DNA of 64,000 bases, taken from Capitella teleta. Taxonomy: Eukaryota > Annelida > Polychaeta > Capitellidae. Within the stretch, counting starts at the first letter, position 1. The number at the start of each line of letters is the position of its first letter. The translations under genes and the position numbers were made by a program. This document shows positions 24,201 to 36,115 of this stretch, one piece after another. Below the pieces are notes generated by a model. That model saw only the letters and a program-made list of their open reading frames with translations. It made no database searches and was not told where the DNA came from. The stretch spans positions 354,915 to 418,914 of the forward strand of contig KB309044.1 of the NCBI GenBank assembly GCA_000328365.1, read 5' to 3'.

Positions 24201-24903
24201 ACAAGTATTCGCTCATCTCATTGCTCAACGCCATGTCTTACTCTGACGTACAAGAAACATAGCGACTACCGGATGTTTTGGAGGCCAGAAATCAACATCC
24301 GGTCACGTGTCCTTGATGATCCATTCGATGTTTAGTTGTCAACCATAATGATTTGGCATTTCTTTCACTCTGTGTGTTTGCGTCTTTTGAATGACCTTGA
24401 GGTCGGGAGGGCCCAGAATTTAACCTCAATTAATTTACAACATAGCAAATCAAATAAATTTACAACTTCAATGAATTGCAATTTACGAACATGTAGGCGC
24501 AAGAACGGCATTTGACATTTTGATTAGCCCACAGCTGAAAATTGTCGCCCCCATTTATCAAACTTTGACCCTTCACTGTTTGGCATACTATGTCTCTCTG
24601 TTCCCCATTTCGATAGTTCACATTATGTTGTCATTGAGTTCCCTTTTCCTTGCGCCTGATTACATTTTATCATTATTCTATTTCAGATGTACACAAATAT
24701 TATTTCGAACGATTAATCACTTCCGTGTTAAAATTTACATAAAATATCATTGGAAGCGAAATTGATACATTTCGTTGCGAAGTGTACGTGTATTAAAAAT
24801 TTTGTATACAAGGAAATAAAATCTAATATATAACAAGATATTAAACTCAAATATCAATTTATTTCCATTTTACTTGTAATTGGATCGATAAAAATGCGTT
24901 TCA

Positions 24904-24935
<32 letters not shown>

Positions 24936-27261
24936 CTATTGCAACATGAATTTTGAATTGATCTGATGTCATGTGCTATGTTGGTACCCCCATTGTGGTG
25001 ATCTATCGTTGTGTATTTTCGTATAAAACGATATTTTTTATGGTTTCTTCCGAAAGAAGAAGCTTATATCTTGTGTTCCCCCATTTGATACGAAAAACAT
25101 CCGGGTTTGATCATTACTCAGTGTATTGTGCACAATGATGTTTGATGCGATATCCTTTTCCGAGGATAATACTGAATATGCTCTTAGCTGTGTGATCCTT
25201 GAATCTACATACAATTTAAAGTGGCAGAAAAAAAAAAATAACATGTAGTTAAACTCGGCAAGTGTGGTGCATTCTTTGATTTTCGTGAGTCTTGTTGACT
25301 TTCTGCAAAAGGACGCTTTTCTGCAAACCCATTCGCACGCTCTGTAAATAATATAGAAATGCTTTAAGAGCTCGAATACACAAAAGGATTGAAACTAAAA
25401 GCTGAGATGAGTAGGGTTTATTATATACATTTTTTTCTCTTCGACCTGAAGTGATTTTGTTCTCTCGCTCGGCTGTTTTGAGAAAATCTTGTTTTTTTTT
25501 TTGTTTTTTTTTTTTAAGTTTGATGGCGGAACAAATCGAATGAAATGCGCGTTGGAAGAACATGAATGATTGCATGATGATCATGATGCCTTTTTCCATG
25601 CTTACCTCGCTTCTGGGAAGATCAGTTTTTTCCCCCAATATTATTGGAAATGATTCAAATGAATATAAATCATCTTTTCTTTGTCCTACAGGTGGCGCTG
25701 CGTGTAATTCGGACCAAGCACAAAAATGCTTAAGTTCAGGTGAGCAAGATATATTTCACACAAGTGCACCAAATAACATGCGATTTCACAATGAATGCAT
25801 CCGTATATACACTATGACATCACCAGGATGTTAAAAAAATTTAAACCTCCAAGGCTCGCGACACGAACATCAAATAAAGAATTAGTATATTTTTCTTTAC
25901 GCATTGTCTCCATGCACTCTGTGACCTTTGAAGCGCAATATATTTCTTCATCTCACTAATAGTAAAAACGCCTTTATGCAAATTTTCGTGCATGTCTGAT
26001 TAAAATTGTCTGGCAATTCCTTTTCCCCTTTCGCGAATGCACCTTGAAGCTCTCCTCTGCATTATTATTATCCGTTTAAACTGTGAACTTTTAAAAATAG
26101 AATATTCAACGACAATCATCGCTATACTTGATCAGTACCCCCCCCCCCGATTGACGTTTTCCTGTTGTGTTTTTCATGCAGTGTTGACACGAAGAATAGC
26201 CCCAAAAAGCAACACAAGTGAAAGCGGTATTATTTCGTATTTCGCCGCCATGATTGCCTTTGGATTTCGAGCCTTTATCCTCTTCTGCAGTCCGTTCGAG
26301 TGGTCAATATTGACCCCTTCTTCGGTTAAAATATACTTCTAGAGTTCCTCTATATTTACACAACCATATGCATATATACACACTACATGTGATTTCAGTC
26401 ACCTCTATTCCTCGATATTGCAATAAAAATCCGATATACGAATATCGGATATCATTGCACATGACCCAGCCCTAGTAAAACCTAAATCATGCAATTTTTT
26501 ACAGTGCACAGTCGGAAGTTGTCGTCTCTGCAAAGTGGGGGGGAATGCCAGGTGAATTCCTACGTGGAGTTCTCTCATATTTGCTCCGTGACCAACTACC
26601 AGCCGTCCGTCGACCATTGCTGCTGTGGCCACGAGGACATCGTACTCTGCTGCTCCTACCATCAGAACTGGAACCACTTCCGGTGCTCAGAGGTCAATGA
26701 CGTCATTGGTGAAAAGTAAGAAATGTCCTTGCACAACTTTCATTCATTATTCATGAATTAACAGCGTTGGGCCGGCAGTTCCCTGGCATATTGTCATGCC
26801 ATCCGTTCTGGGTGGAATACTCGCGGTTGCCCTGATTGTAACGTGTTGTGTGAAAGCTCAATGTTTTAAACAAGACGAAGACCAGGATTCCAATTGCTGC
26901 CTGGGTATGTTCACCGTCCAATTCTGTGGATCCATCTTCTAACACACCGCTTATTCTTCTTCTCGTAGGTTCCAAGAAGTACTCCCCCGATGCGGTGAAC
27001 CCCTCAAGCAGTCAGAGTGAGATGCCTGACGTCAAGAACAGCGCCTCCCCTCTGCTCTCCCGTGAATCTCGCGTGTCTATGAACCCCAGCGCCCCTCCAG
27101 AGGATGACGTCATCACTCGACAGGACTCCACGTGCCCTGACCACGGTGTCTACTTCCGGCTCAACTCCGAGACGCCGTCTTTAGTGGCGTGTGCGCAGTG
27201 TAACGCTATGCCAGCGCCCCCTACGTACGATGAATCGCGTGAACACAGAGTGTTGGCATAG
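21264..27261 (+). CDS. Shisa-like Cys-rich single-pass membrane protein
   Basis: Five exons keep frame: 21264-21318, 25692-25739, 26505-26715, 26765-26904, 26969-27261 (248 aa). Exon 1 is a signal peptide (MEVLLLTISLVGLVQPSQG). The ectodomain has ten cysteines, including VDHCCCGHEDIVLCCSYH, like the CCCG...CC signature of the Shisa/WBP1/VOPP1 group. The transmembrane segment is VMPSVLGGILAVALIVTCC, followed by Cys-rich juxtamembrane residues. The cytoplasmic tail is Ser/Pro-rich and ends with PAPPTYDESREHRVLA; PPTY is a PPxY motif that binds WW domains of Nedd4-type ligases. Members of this group control receptor or channel maturation and traffic, but the partner here is unknown. Polyadenylation signal at 27786-27791. 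The family call is by pattern only; the gene itself is secure. Confidence 0.75.
21319..25691 (+). other. 4.4 kb first intron of the Shisa-like gene
   Basis: The intron separates the signal-peptide exon from the ectodomain. It contains a perfect inverted pair of ETS-like sites next to an E-box (24268-24309), a poly-T run (24906-24929) and A/T-rich spacers. No nested gene was recognised on either strand. Confidence 0.6.
24268..24309. promoter_or_regulatory. Inverted ETS-like pair plus E-box
   Basis: ACCGGATGTT (24268-24277) and its exact reverse complement AACATCCGGT (24294-24303) are separated by 16 bp and abut CACGTG (24304-24309). Both half-sites contain the GGAT/ATCC ETS-type core. Location in the long first intron suggests an enhancer or an internal promoter. 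Confidence 0.45.
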
Positions 27262-28544
27262 CAACCAGGTCATGTGACACCAGAGACGTGTTCTTCATGT
27301 GATGTTATCTTATGCTTCTGTCTTCCATTCAACTTACGTCAACTTGTGATATCTCGGATTTAAACACAGAACTCTTCGTAATGTTTGTGGAATCTTGCAA
27401 AGGGATACTATTATTTAACCGCTTCGTTATCTTTTTTTTTCTTCTTCATGTTCTCATTAATTAGGATGTAATTATAACTCACTCAACATTGCAGTTCATC
27501 GTTTCCAGACGAGAAAGAGAAAATCCATTTTTATTTGTTATAATTATCACCGGGTATAACCATCGTGGTTGATACCACTTTCAATCAAGTCGCGTGCAAA
27601 CCTATTAACATTTACAGCTGTACTTGTATTCCGGATAAGTTTACATACCAATCTCTCTTTTCCTTTTATCGATTCTTCTTTTTATATTATTTTATGGTTT
27701 ATGATACAAGTTTCCTTTTCTGAATGCATTTTTTATTATAGATATTAATGTCAATGTCCTTTTGGTGCATAATCACAATGCGTATAATAAACATTGTGAC
27801 CCAGCGATCTTCGAATTCACAGCCCATTTATTTAGTATTAATTAATACCGAGGGCACAGTGCACGGCCCAAAAGAAGAAAGTCCTACACCTTTTATCCCT
27901 TAATTAATATATTATACTAGTATCTGTATAATGTATAGTACTGTCATTGTGTGCTCAAATGAAGCTTATCATCAAACATACTCTACCTGGATGCTCGTCT
28001 TCGCGAATATTATGTTACTACATGTAATACGTTAGTGCCGTGTTCAGTTCAGTTCAGTTCAGTTCAGTTCAGTTCAGTTCACAATATTACAGTCCTTTTG
28101 TATCAGAACTTGTCTTTAGATTAGAAACGTAGCGATGTGGCGTCGTGCATTGTGTAACACTCGGTTGGCCGCTTTGACTGGTGATATGGCGTCGTCTGCT
28201 CGTTACACAATGGGCATCGTGTGCTGAACTATCTTTGCGTTATGATTTCCGGTGCGTTATGGCGGCCTTCCCGCCAGATTTGCTTCAGAGAATGATGAAC
28301 GGAATTGCATTGCTAGATTGACTGGGTCCAATCCCACACAATAACTTCCACCGCAGCCCCAAATATGCTTAACCTATTCCATAAACAAATCGATGCGCTC
28401 TAAGAGTAACTGAATTAGCTTTCATATTGTCCTTATATAGCCATGCCGATCGAGTGCCAAAAATGGCGATTTATTGCGGACAGTGATCAACACATTGCTA
28501 ATGTAATCATAGACTCAATCATTAATCTCATTGTAACTAGTAAT
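27262..28544. other. 3' UTR and intergenic
   Basis: The 3' UTR of the Shisa-like gene runs to about 27810. Downstream lie a (CAGTT)n pentanucleotide array at 28041-28080, a hairpin-forming pair (28148-28158 and 28202-28212) and two GCGTTATG octamers in tandem (28237-28244, 28254-28261). Confidence 0.5.
28041..28080. repeat. (CAGTT)n pentanucleotide microsatellite
   Basis: About eight perfect head-to-tail copies of CAGTT (TTCAG). Confidence 0.9.
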
Positions 28545-28805
28545 CAAAGGGAAGCAAGTTATAATCGCCGAAGCGACGCAGGAAAACATCCTCACTCAGC
28601 TGCATGCAGGCCACAAAGGAACAGGGAAGAGGAAGTCGTTGGCCAGAGACACCGTATATTGGCCAAAGATCAACGAGCACATTTCAGAGATGAACAAGAA
28701 GTGTGTCAGTTGCCAAGAGATGCATCCACCCAACAACAGACAGCCTCTCAGAAACACCGTCTGGCCTTGACTCCGAAGTCAGCCAGCCGATTGCTTTGTG
28801 GTTGA
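28545..28805 (+). mobile_element. Fossil fragment of a Ty3/Gypsy-type LTR retrotransposon (integrase)
   Basis: The plus strand carries the remains of an integrase zinc-binding domain: H-x-G-H near the start (ILTQLHAGHKGTGKRK), the YWPKI block and the C-x-x-C pair (CVSCQEM). This is the H2C2 module typical of Ty3/Gypsy-type elements. Only about 260 bp are recognisable, with no LTRs found near it, so it is a broken remnant of uncertain age. Confidence 0.65.
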
Positions 28806-30040
28806 TTGAGGCATTTTTCGGCTGGCTAGCCCCAGTCCCAGCGGAGGGCAGGGGGCTGGTAACGGAGTGAAATAGACATTATCATGATTACTGTTAAGAA
28901 ATAGAAATTAAAATAATAAACGCTTTTAGTAATATTGTGAATACGATCTAGGTTTCGGCTTAATAGACTAGTATTCCTAATTTCCTGTGTCATTGTTTGT
29001 TATCACACAAAGCAAACGGTAGGACTTCTTGCAACTGTTTGCCCAAAAAGCATGTTTTATTGTCTCGCGCCATCATACTAAAGAGTAGATATCGCTCAAT
29101 GCTCTTTGAGAAACACCGGAAATTTGAAATGAAATTTCTTTGCGATTCCACTTTTGCGAACATAAATAAATGAGATTTTAGATTTTAAAGCCTTATTGAG
29201 ATTCCACGCACACACGTACAAAGAAAAAGTAATATAGATACAAATTTTGTGGAGGATGAAACGTATTCGAATAATCTCATTACAAATCGAAACATAATAA
29301 AACATAGACTAAAATTCCTAATCGAGAATGTTCTTTTTATTTCGTAATTTTTATGAAATGCGCGGATTATTATTCATTTTATTTAATCTTTCATCTTTCA
29401 TTTCCAAATTATTATTGCTTTTATTTGTTTTACATGTACATTGTCCTCGTGAACCCAAAATTCACCTCTGTCATGAACGAATAAATATTTATGGGTGTGC
29501 AAAAAAAAAAAAAACGAAAAAAAAACGAAAAAAAAAAAAAACCGAAAAAACGAAAAAAACGAAAAATCATAATATGTAATATTATTGTGACACAACACTA
29601 ATACAGTAATATCGCTGACATGGTGCTCATTATACTTGGGACTCGTATTGAATTAGTATGTTGTCAATTGCTGAATATTGCACCATGATGTGGGGTTCCA
29701 CTTAAATTTGTTTTTCAATTGTCGGCTGTGACGGCGGAGCCATCAATGAAATGTGGCGGCTCTGAGGTCAAGGTAGAGTAGGGTGTAGTTTGAACAAAGG
29801 TAATAATTTCGAAACAACAAATAGTGATTTCAAGAGAACAGCAAACTCTGATTGATGCTTGCAATCGAGAGGTTTATTTGCTCTCTTTTTTTTACGGTTT
29901 TGCTACATTAAATTAAAACGTTTTAATGAAAAATCCATAGTACGACACTCCATGTCATTTGCATTCTGTAATAATTAATAATTATTTCATACAGTGAGTT
30001 TCATTTATGGTGGCTGGAAATTTAGAAAGTGAGCTGCAAA
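28806..30040. other. Intergenic, no gene seen
   Basis: AT-rich sequence with A-runs (29498-29580, interrupted by CG). The frames there are translations of simple sequence. Confidence 0.5.
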
Positions 30041-30590
30041 AAAAAAAAAACCTCAGAGGAGGTATTGGGAGGATCCAAGGATAAATTTGTGATAAACTCC
30101 GGAGATAAGGACTCGGAGAGTGCCCTGAGGGGTGCTTTGAAGCTGGTCACTTCCTGGAAAGGCAAATATTGACCAGAAACATTGAACACAGAGGGACAGT
30201 CAAGTCAACAGTTAAATAGTAAATTATAATTCTTCTAATTATTTAAAATAAATTAACTGATCAGACGAAAAAGAAAATGTCTTCGCTAATGAAGAAAATC
30301 AGGCAGCGAAGTGGTAAGAGAAATGGTGATGATCACGAGAAAGAGGACAATGAGAGTGGCTCAGTGGCAAGGACCAGCGGCAAACCTGGACCTGGGAGAC
30401 CAAAGAAGAGTCAAAGTGGCAGGCGTAAGCCCTCAAAGTGCAGCAGGACCTTCCGTCAAAGAACCACCCAAGAAGAACATCCCAAGCATGAAAAACATCA
30501 TTCGTGAGACCATGCAGGAAAGAGAAATGTCATCATCGATGCTGGATTGGATCTCTTTGGCCCGCTTCAATGTGAGTTTCAACTGACTGT
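30041..30590 (+). pseudogene. Coding-like remnant with AT-hook-like motif, unassigned
   Basis: Successive plus-strand stretches look coding but do not join simply: a GGSKDKFVINSGDKDSESAL-like stretch at 30060-30170, MSSLMKKIRQRSGKRNGDD with GKPGPGRPKKSQSG (AT-hook-like GRPKK) at 30277-30430, and SVKEPPKKNIPSMKNIIRET in another frame to 30580 before a GTGAGT donor-like site. No family recognised. Perhaps a decayed gene or part of a mobile element. Confidence 0.3.
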
Positions 30591-30599
30591 TTCTTTTGA

Positions 30600-31190
30600 T
30601 GCCAAGCTCTTCAATATAATGTGTAGTTGAAGCTGCTTCAGAAGCTGTCGCATTAGTTGTTGGAATTGCTGTTACAGATGACGTTGAAACTGAGGTTCTG
30701 GTCGCTGATGGACGATGTTCTGTAACAGCTGTTGATACAGTTGTTGAAACAGTCGTCTCAAATTATGTTGGTACTGTTGTCTCAAAATTAATGTCGTTGG
30801 AAATGTTTTCGTTATTGTTGTTCTTGTTGATTGACGATATTCTGTAACAGTTGTTGGATCTGTTGTTGAAACCATTGTCTCAAATGTTGTTGGAACCGTA
30901 GTTCTCATTGTTGATGAACGATGTTTTGAAACTGTGGCTGGAGCTTTTTTTTCGTGTCGTGGTCCTAATGGCTGTTGGAGTGATTTGCTTGACCGTGAAT
31001 GGGTGATGTTTTGTGACTACCATAGAAGTTGTTTTCAGAACTGTTGTTGGAATTAAGGTGGTTGTACTTTTCCTGTATGATGTAGATTCGGTCCTTGAAA
31101 GATTTTTTGTTGGTTGTGGAGAAGTTTCAAAGCCACCAGTGGTCGAAGGAGTCAGTAATTTCGGCGCAGGAGTTCCTGTAAATAGATTGT
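30600..31190 (-). pseudogene. Thr-rich mucin-like repeat region, probably decayed
   Basis: After a good acceptor (ATTTACAG, exon start near 31168), the minus strand encodes Thr/Ser/Pro-rich sequence such as TPSTTGGFETSPQPTK and STTTLIPTTVLKTTS. At the A8 run near 30950 and again near 30790 the Thr-rich reading moves to another frame. The inner part (30660-30935) is an imperfect tandem repeat, for example TTGATTGACGATATTCTGTAACAG. Such Thr-rich tracts occur in secreted or membrane mucins. The frame changes suggest a pseudogene or indels in homopolymers. Confidence 0.35.
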
Positions 31191-31555
31191 TAAGCATTTT
31201 AGGCAACTTTGCTTTTCCAGATTGAGATTACCCAAAGTGCTTGTTTCCTTCAGTTCCCCCAACGGGCTTTCCTCAGAAGTGTTTGCTGATGTTCTTGATG
31301 TCCGACCTTGTATGGGCCGGTTGTAACATAATTTGGCGCAATATGTCCAATGAGATGTCGAAAGTATTATGTAACCAATGAAAACTGCTCTGCACACCAT
31401 ATGCAAACATACATGCGCACCATATACACATAATATGCACACAAAATTCACACCACATACGGACAATATGCACACCCTGTACGTACACAAACTAATACTT
31501 TGAACAGCAGCGAAGGCCAAAAAAAAAAAGGATAGCCCAGTAGAGAAAAAAATTC

Positions 31556-31648
31556 CGCCCAATAAGGGACTCGAACCCTTGACCCTCAGATACCTCTGAT
31601 GAATTCAGCTTTAAAAGTCTGATGCTCTACCGACTGAGCTAACCGGGC
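31556..31648 (-). tRNA. tRNA-Lys(UUU) with a ~20-nt intron
   Basis: All cloverleaf parts are present on the minus strand. The acceptor stem GCCCGGT pairs with ATTGGGC (G-T pairs included), with discriminator G. The D-arm holds TAGCTCAGTCGGTAGAGC (A box). The anticodon stem TCAGA/TCTGA closes a CUUUUAA loop with anticodon UUU. The T-arm is AAGGG-TTCGAGT-CCCTT (B box). Length is 93 nt instead of 73. The excess (about AAGCTGAATTCATCAGAGGT) sits directly 3' of the anticodon, at the canonical position 37/38. No CCA is encoded, as expected in eukaryotes. Confidence 0.93.
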
Positions 31649-32087
31649 TTCTAATGTACAGCCGAATCCCAATGGTATATATAGTTTATTGATTGTAAAT
31701 CAATCCATATCGTCAGATGGCTCCGGCTGCAGGCATTTACGATGCGCTGATATATGACTATTTTTTATTAGTGTAAGCAAAGAGAGTCATAACACAGCAC
31801 ACGAGAGCGTATACTTCCATGGCCCTGTCAATCACCGTGGGCTATGTGCTTGTCTATTAATTTTACCAATTGTTGTCCTTTGTAAGGTGTTGCATTCTCT
31901 ACATATGATCTCAAAGAGGCTTCTTTTTGCTCTCTGTGTGATTTTGATTTTTCTCATTAATTCAAAAAGAATAATTGATTCTGTGATAAAATAATAATTT
32001 ATTTCATATTGGTTTGATGCTATTGTGACATTTTGTTAACACTTGAATACACAAATATAACACAAATAAAATGTGGTCTTGTATATA

Positions 32088-35000
32088 CTAACAACACTTC
32101 TTAACTCTGTATTTCATCAGCTCCATGCACGCCGATGCATCTTCTCGGCTGTCATGGCCACCGCCTGAAATGGACACGCCATGGGTATTAGTATCCAATA
32201 AGTTGCAACACCTTTCGTCGTGCAGATCACACCAATCATAGTCCATGATTATTAATACATTTGCAGATGCAAATTATCTAATCGACATAACACCCCCATG
32301 TCATCAACCCTCTGTACCGTTTAGAATTCTGATAATTTCTGACCTGGATTAATTGTCTAATTGCCCTCTCCCCCACCCGAACACACGAGATTTTCTCTCT
32401 TCCCAAATGGATTTCCGAGAATATCACTTCTAAGTCAAATTATAATAATGCATGCTTCCCGGTAACAGGCGCTTTCCTGGTAAGCAGCAACGAAGACACA
32501 TGATGATGGAGTTATGCAAGCGAAACAAGCTCTGCATTACAACCACGTGACTTAAGCAGAACAAGCGACCGAGGTACACGTGGGAGGTCGTGTAAGACGA
32601 ATGCACGAGATGCATTCCATCTTGGAATCTATTCACTGGATTTAAGTCTGTTAGATAATGGACGTAGGTCCGTTAGCCTTAATACGTCTTAACTTCGATT
32701 TAAGAATCGGTTAAGTCGACTTCAGGTCGTAACACGACTATGTCCGTCAGCCAAGTCGACTTAATTTTCATTTAAGGATTGGGCCCAGGGGTACGTTTCA
32801 TTGGGACCTCCAAAGGCCTCCTAAGCGAATTCCTCCTAACTTTAGGAACATAAACCATAAAGTGGCATACAGAAGGAACGTGATTCTGCCACTTCGGAGA
32901 CAATAATTGTGTTTAGAAAACGCGCTATATAAATATGAAAAATTATGGGATTATTATTAATTAATAGTAGTTACGGTTAATGGGGTTCGAAACTATAAAA
33001 AATTAACTATTCATTATCTATTATCATAACTACAATTAATTAATAATTATGTTCGGCTTCTTTGGATGTGAAAAAAATTACGCTTTCCACACTGAAATGT
33101 CTATTACGAGAAGTCTATTTCAATTTCCCATCCATCATCCACGGAAACCGAACATAATTATAGTGAGAGGTGGTTTACTTGAAAATTGTTGAATGATGAT
33201 GACGATGGAGTCTGACTATATCTCTGACTAATCAGCATTATCAGCTCAGTTGCTTGTATATCCTTGATTAGGAAGTTATATCGTTTATATATATATATAC
33301 ATATAATATACATATTTGTTTCTCCCTTTCTTCGATACTAGGGAACGAATCGTAGCTCATCTCACCAGGGTTGACCCGAATCTTCTTCCCGAGATATTCC
33401 TCGCACAGTTTCTTGAGGCCTTTCTTATAGGGCGGGCCCTGTCGGTGAGGGAAGACAACTGATGTGTCCACAACTGTCCGGTGCACCAGCTATGAAAGGC
33501 ATGGAAACCCAACCCTGTTAAATCAAAGTGTTGAGAGGGGAAGCTAAGCACCTTGAGCACAATAAGGTCATGCTCCAAGCTGTGACCCAAAAGAATTGTC
33601 TTGGCTGAGCAAAGACGAAGTAGAGCTGCCTGGACGTCCTCTAGGGTTGTCGTCACTCCGACCAGATCCTCCTCTCTCAGTCCGCTGAATCTGAGCCAGT
33701 GAGGTAATGTTAGGGCAAATACTATTGCATAACAACAAAAAATAGTCAGCAGGAAGCACCATGATGCAATACTGCTGTAAGTCTGTAACATATAGCAGCA
33801 CCATTGAAACCAGATATGCATTATCAAATATTAGTTCCTTTTTGATGTGGACAAGGACAAGGAGCTAAATCACGTCTGCACTAGTAAGGAATTGTAGATC
33901 AGTGTATTCAGCAATTCAACCCGGCGATCCGAGAGATATTTCTGATAAAGTGCCAAGTTGCTTCTTCATATAATACCCCAATTTAGAATGAGCACTATAC
34001 ACACCCGTGCTATCTAAATGCCGTCCCTTTTGGGGTACGTACGAACCCTCCTTACCTGGTGTTACAGTCAATCACTTCACTTGTTGGCTTCACCAATTGC
34101 TCGTAAACCAAGTCTAAATCTTGATCAACGACTGTAATTTTCGCCACTTCTGACCCGTTCCGTGTGTAAACCTGGAAATCAAATACAGCTCATAAAAAAA
34201 CGCTCATTTTGATTATAATTTTTAATGCAGATATTCGCCTATAATATATCAACGACAATCGTGCTGCCATGGTAACGCAACAAAACAAAACAGAACCCAA
34301 GAATGAAAATAAAAATTGTAGATTGCTCAGTAGGTTGGTTATAATTATGTACTGCAGAAAAAAAAAAGAGGATCAGAGCTAGACTTCGATCCCAACCCGT
34401 GGGTGACCTAATTAATTTGTATTGCTGAGAAAGCATACGTGAATTGAGTTAAATTTGATTCCATTTCAATTGCGTTGCTGTTCTAAAAGCAACGTTCATT
34501 TGTTTAGATTCATTATGTGTCACTTAATCTCAGTAATCACGAGTCACAGCGTATCTGGAATTACAAAGCATCGTTCCATTCATGCCGTTTTGTTCAAAGC
34601 AATTACGCTTCCCCATATTTAATTATTTGGATATGCAGATACAAGCGGTTCAGATGTTTAATTGTCACTCTAGGCTTAATCATTGCTTCGGTACCATTTC
34701 ACAATCCAGAGAGTAAACTTCTTCATCTCTCTCGTCGTCCGTTTCTTCTGATTGAATTGTCGCGACGTATCCTTTGGTGTTGTAGTATTCATTGTCTTCG
34801 TACACATGGTACTGAAAGCAGATGCGCAAAATTCAGGGTAACCTCATTGTAAATTGATGCAATTTGACTGATAATCATTAAGTTTAGCTGTGATCGCTCA
34901 TAGTTCAAAGTTCAAACACGTACCTTTGCCATGGCGCAGCCCTCGGATCCTCGGATGCGACCACAGCATGACCACGGCTCTAGCAGAAGACACAGATCAC

Positions 35001-35415
35001 GTGTCTATGCACATTGCAGCGTCTATACTCACTCCCTCTGAAGCTCTTCCCCCAGTGATGTCGACATGGTTCTTTGCCGTTATCCACAAGCTGAAATCGA
35101 CTCTCACATCTCACGCACACTCGTACGTCCGCTAAACCGAAACTCGATTAAAAGCAAAATTAGAATTAATCCTAGAGTTCATTACGGTCAGAGCAGTGGT
35201 TTCTGATTATCCTGTCCGGTTTTGTCATAGTGACAATGTCGCTTTGGCCAGGAACGAAATCAGGAAATCCGTTTTGCTTCAACTGAGCTTCGTTCAAGAC
35301 AAACTTCTGCATTTGCTTGTAAAAATCTGCACCTTTATAAACAGCATAAGCGTTGAATATTTAGGGTGTTAAATTCCATTAGTTTAAACTGACGTTTGTT
35401 TCCCTTGTTCGCCAT
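32088..35415 (-). CDS. REXO1: REXO1-like DEDDh RNA exonuclease
   Basis: Nine exons keep frame: 35394-35415, 35186-35332, 35033-35131, 34924-34979, 34695-34811, 34056-34171, 33552-33690, 33366-33489, 32088-32164 (298 aa). Start [21 protein letters not shown] Cys/His-rich zinc-binding-like region follows ([35 protein letters not shown]). The exonuclease core then has motif [14 protein letters not shown] (D, E), [12 protein letters not shown], motif [13 protein letters not shown] (D), [20 protein letters not shown] and motif [17 protein letters not shown] (H, D). It lacks the long disordered N-terminus of vertebrate REXO1 and resembles the conserved C-terminal half. The family trims RNA 3' ends in the nucleus; the substrate here is unknown. 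The last intron is 1.2 kb; most others are short. Confidence 0.93.
32900..32970 (+). repeat. Possible LINE 3' end within a REXO1 intron
   Basis: TTTAGAAAACGCGCTATATAAATATG followed by A/T-rich sequence and ATTATTATT resembles the GCGC(T)TATAAAT box that ends CR1/L2-like elements (compare 6650-6690). The upstream part has no recognisable coding remnant. Confidence 0.3.
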
Positions 35416-36102
35416 TACCAGTCTGAAGGGAAAAAAAAAATGCAATAACTGTGATCCTCCAAAACGAAAGCAGTGAGCGGTAGATTTTATTGCCCCGTAA
35501 AACGGCAAAATAGTGTTTGGTGTCTAAATACATTGATTTGAGATGTTTTACATAACATACAACGCCATTAGTTTGATTATAGGATCAAACGAAATTTGCG
35601 TTCGAAATAAGTATATTTCTTGCTTTAGTACACTCTCAGGAATTTGCTTGGTGCAGAATATTTCTTACTTTTGCCTTTTATGAGCAAAGCGCGGTAAGTT
35701 CGTCTGCAGTCAGATGATCTAAAGACGAAACAGACGCATGAATGCTATTTCGGGGTAAGAACTAGGGGTTAATCCGCCCGTATCTGATAAGATTCGTAAG
35801 ATTCGGCATGATCATCGGTTGCATCTCGTGGAACTAATAACAACCGTATTTCACTACTTGCAAATTGGGCCTGATGATTTTAAAAGCGGTGTTAATTTCA
35901 TTTTGAGTCGTAAATCGACGGATATAACCAGCCATAGCCTCGTGAATAACTGATATATTTCGATATAAATTATTAATTACACCAAAATTTTCAGAATAAT
36001 AATTTTCAAAATAACATTGATATTGATGGCTACAATGATAGTTATAAGATTAATTAAGGGATAAGTCACGGGAAGGAGGTGATTATGCCAGGGTCGATTA
36101 TG
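35416..36102. other. Intergenic, no gene seen
   Basis: Upstream of the REXO1-like start. AT-rich; no promoter element could be assigned with confidence. Confidence 0.45.
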
Positions 36103-36115
36103 TTCAAGTGAATCT

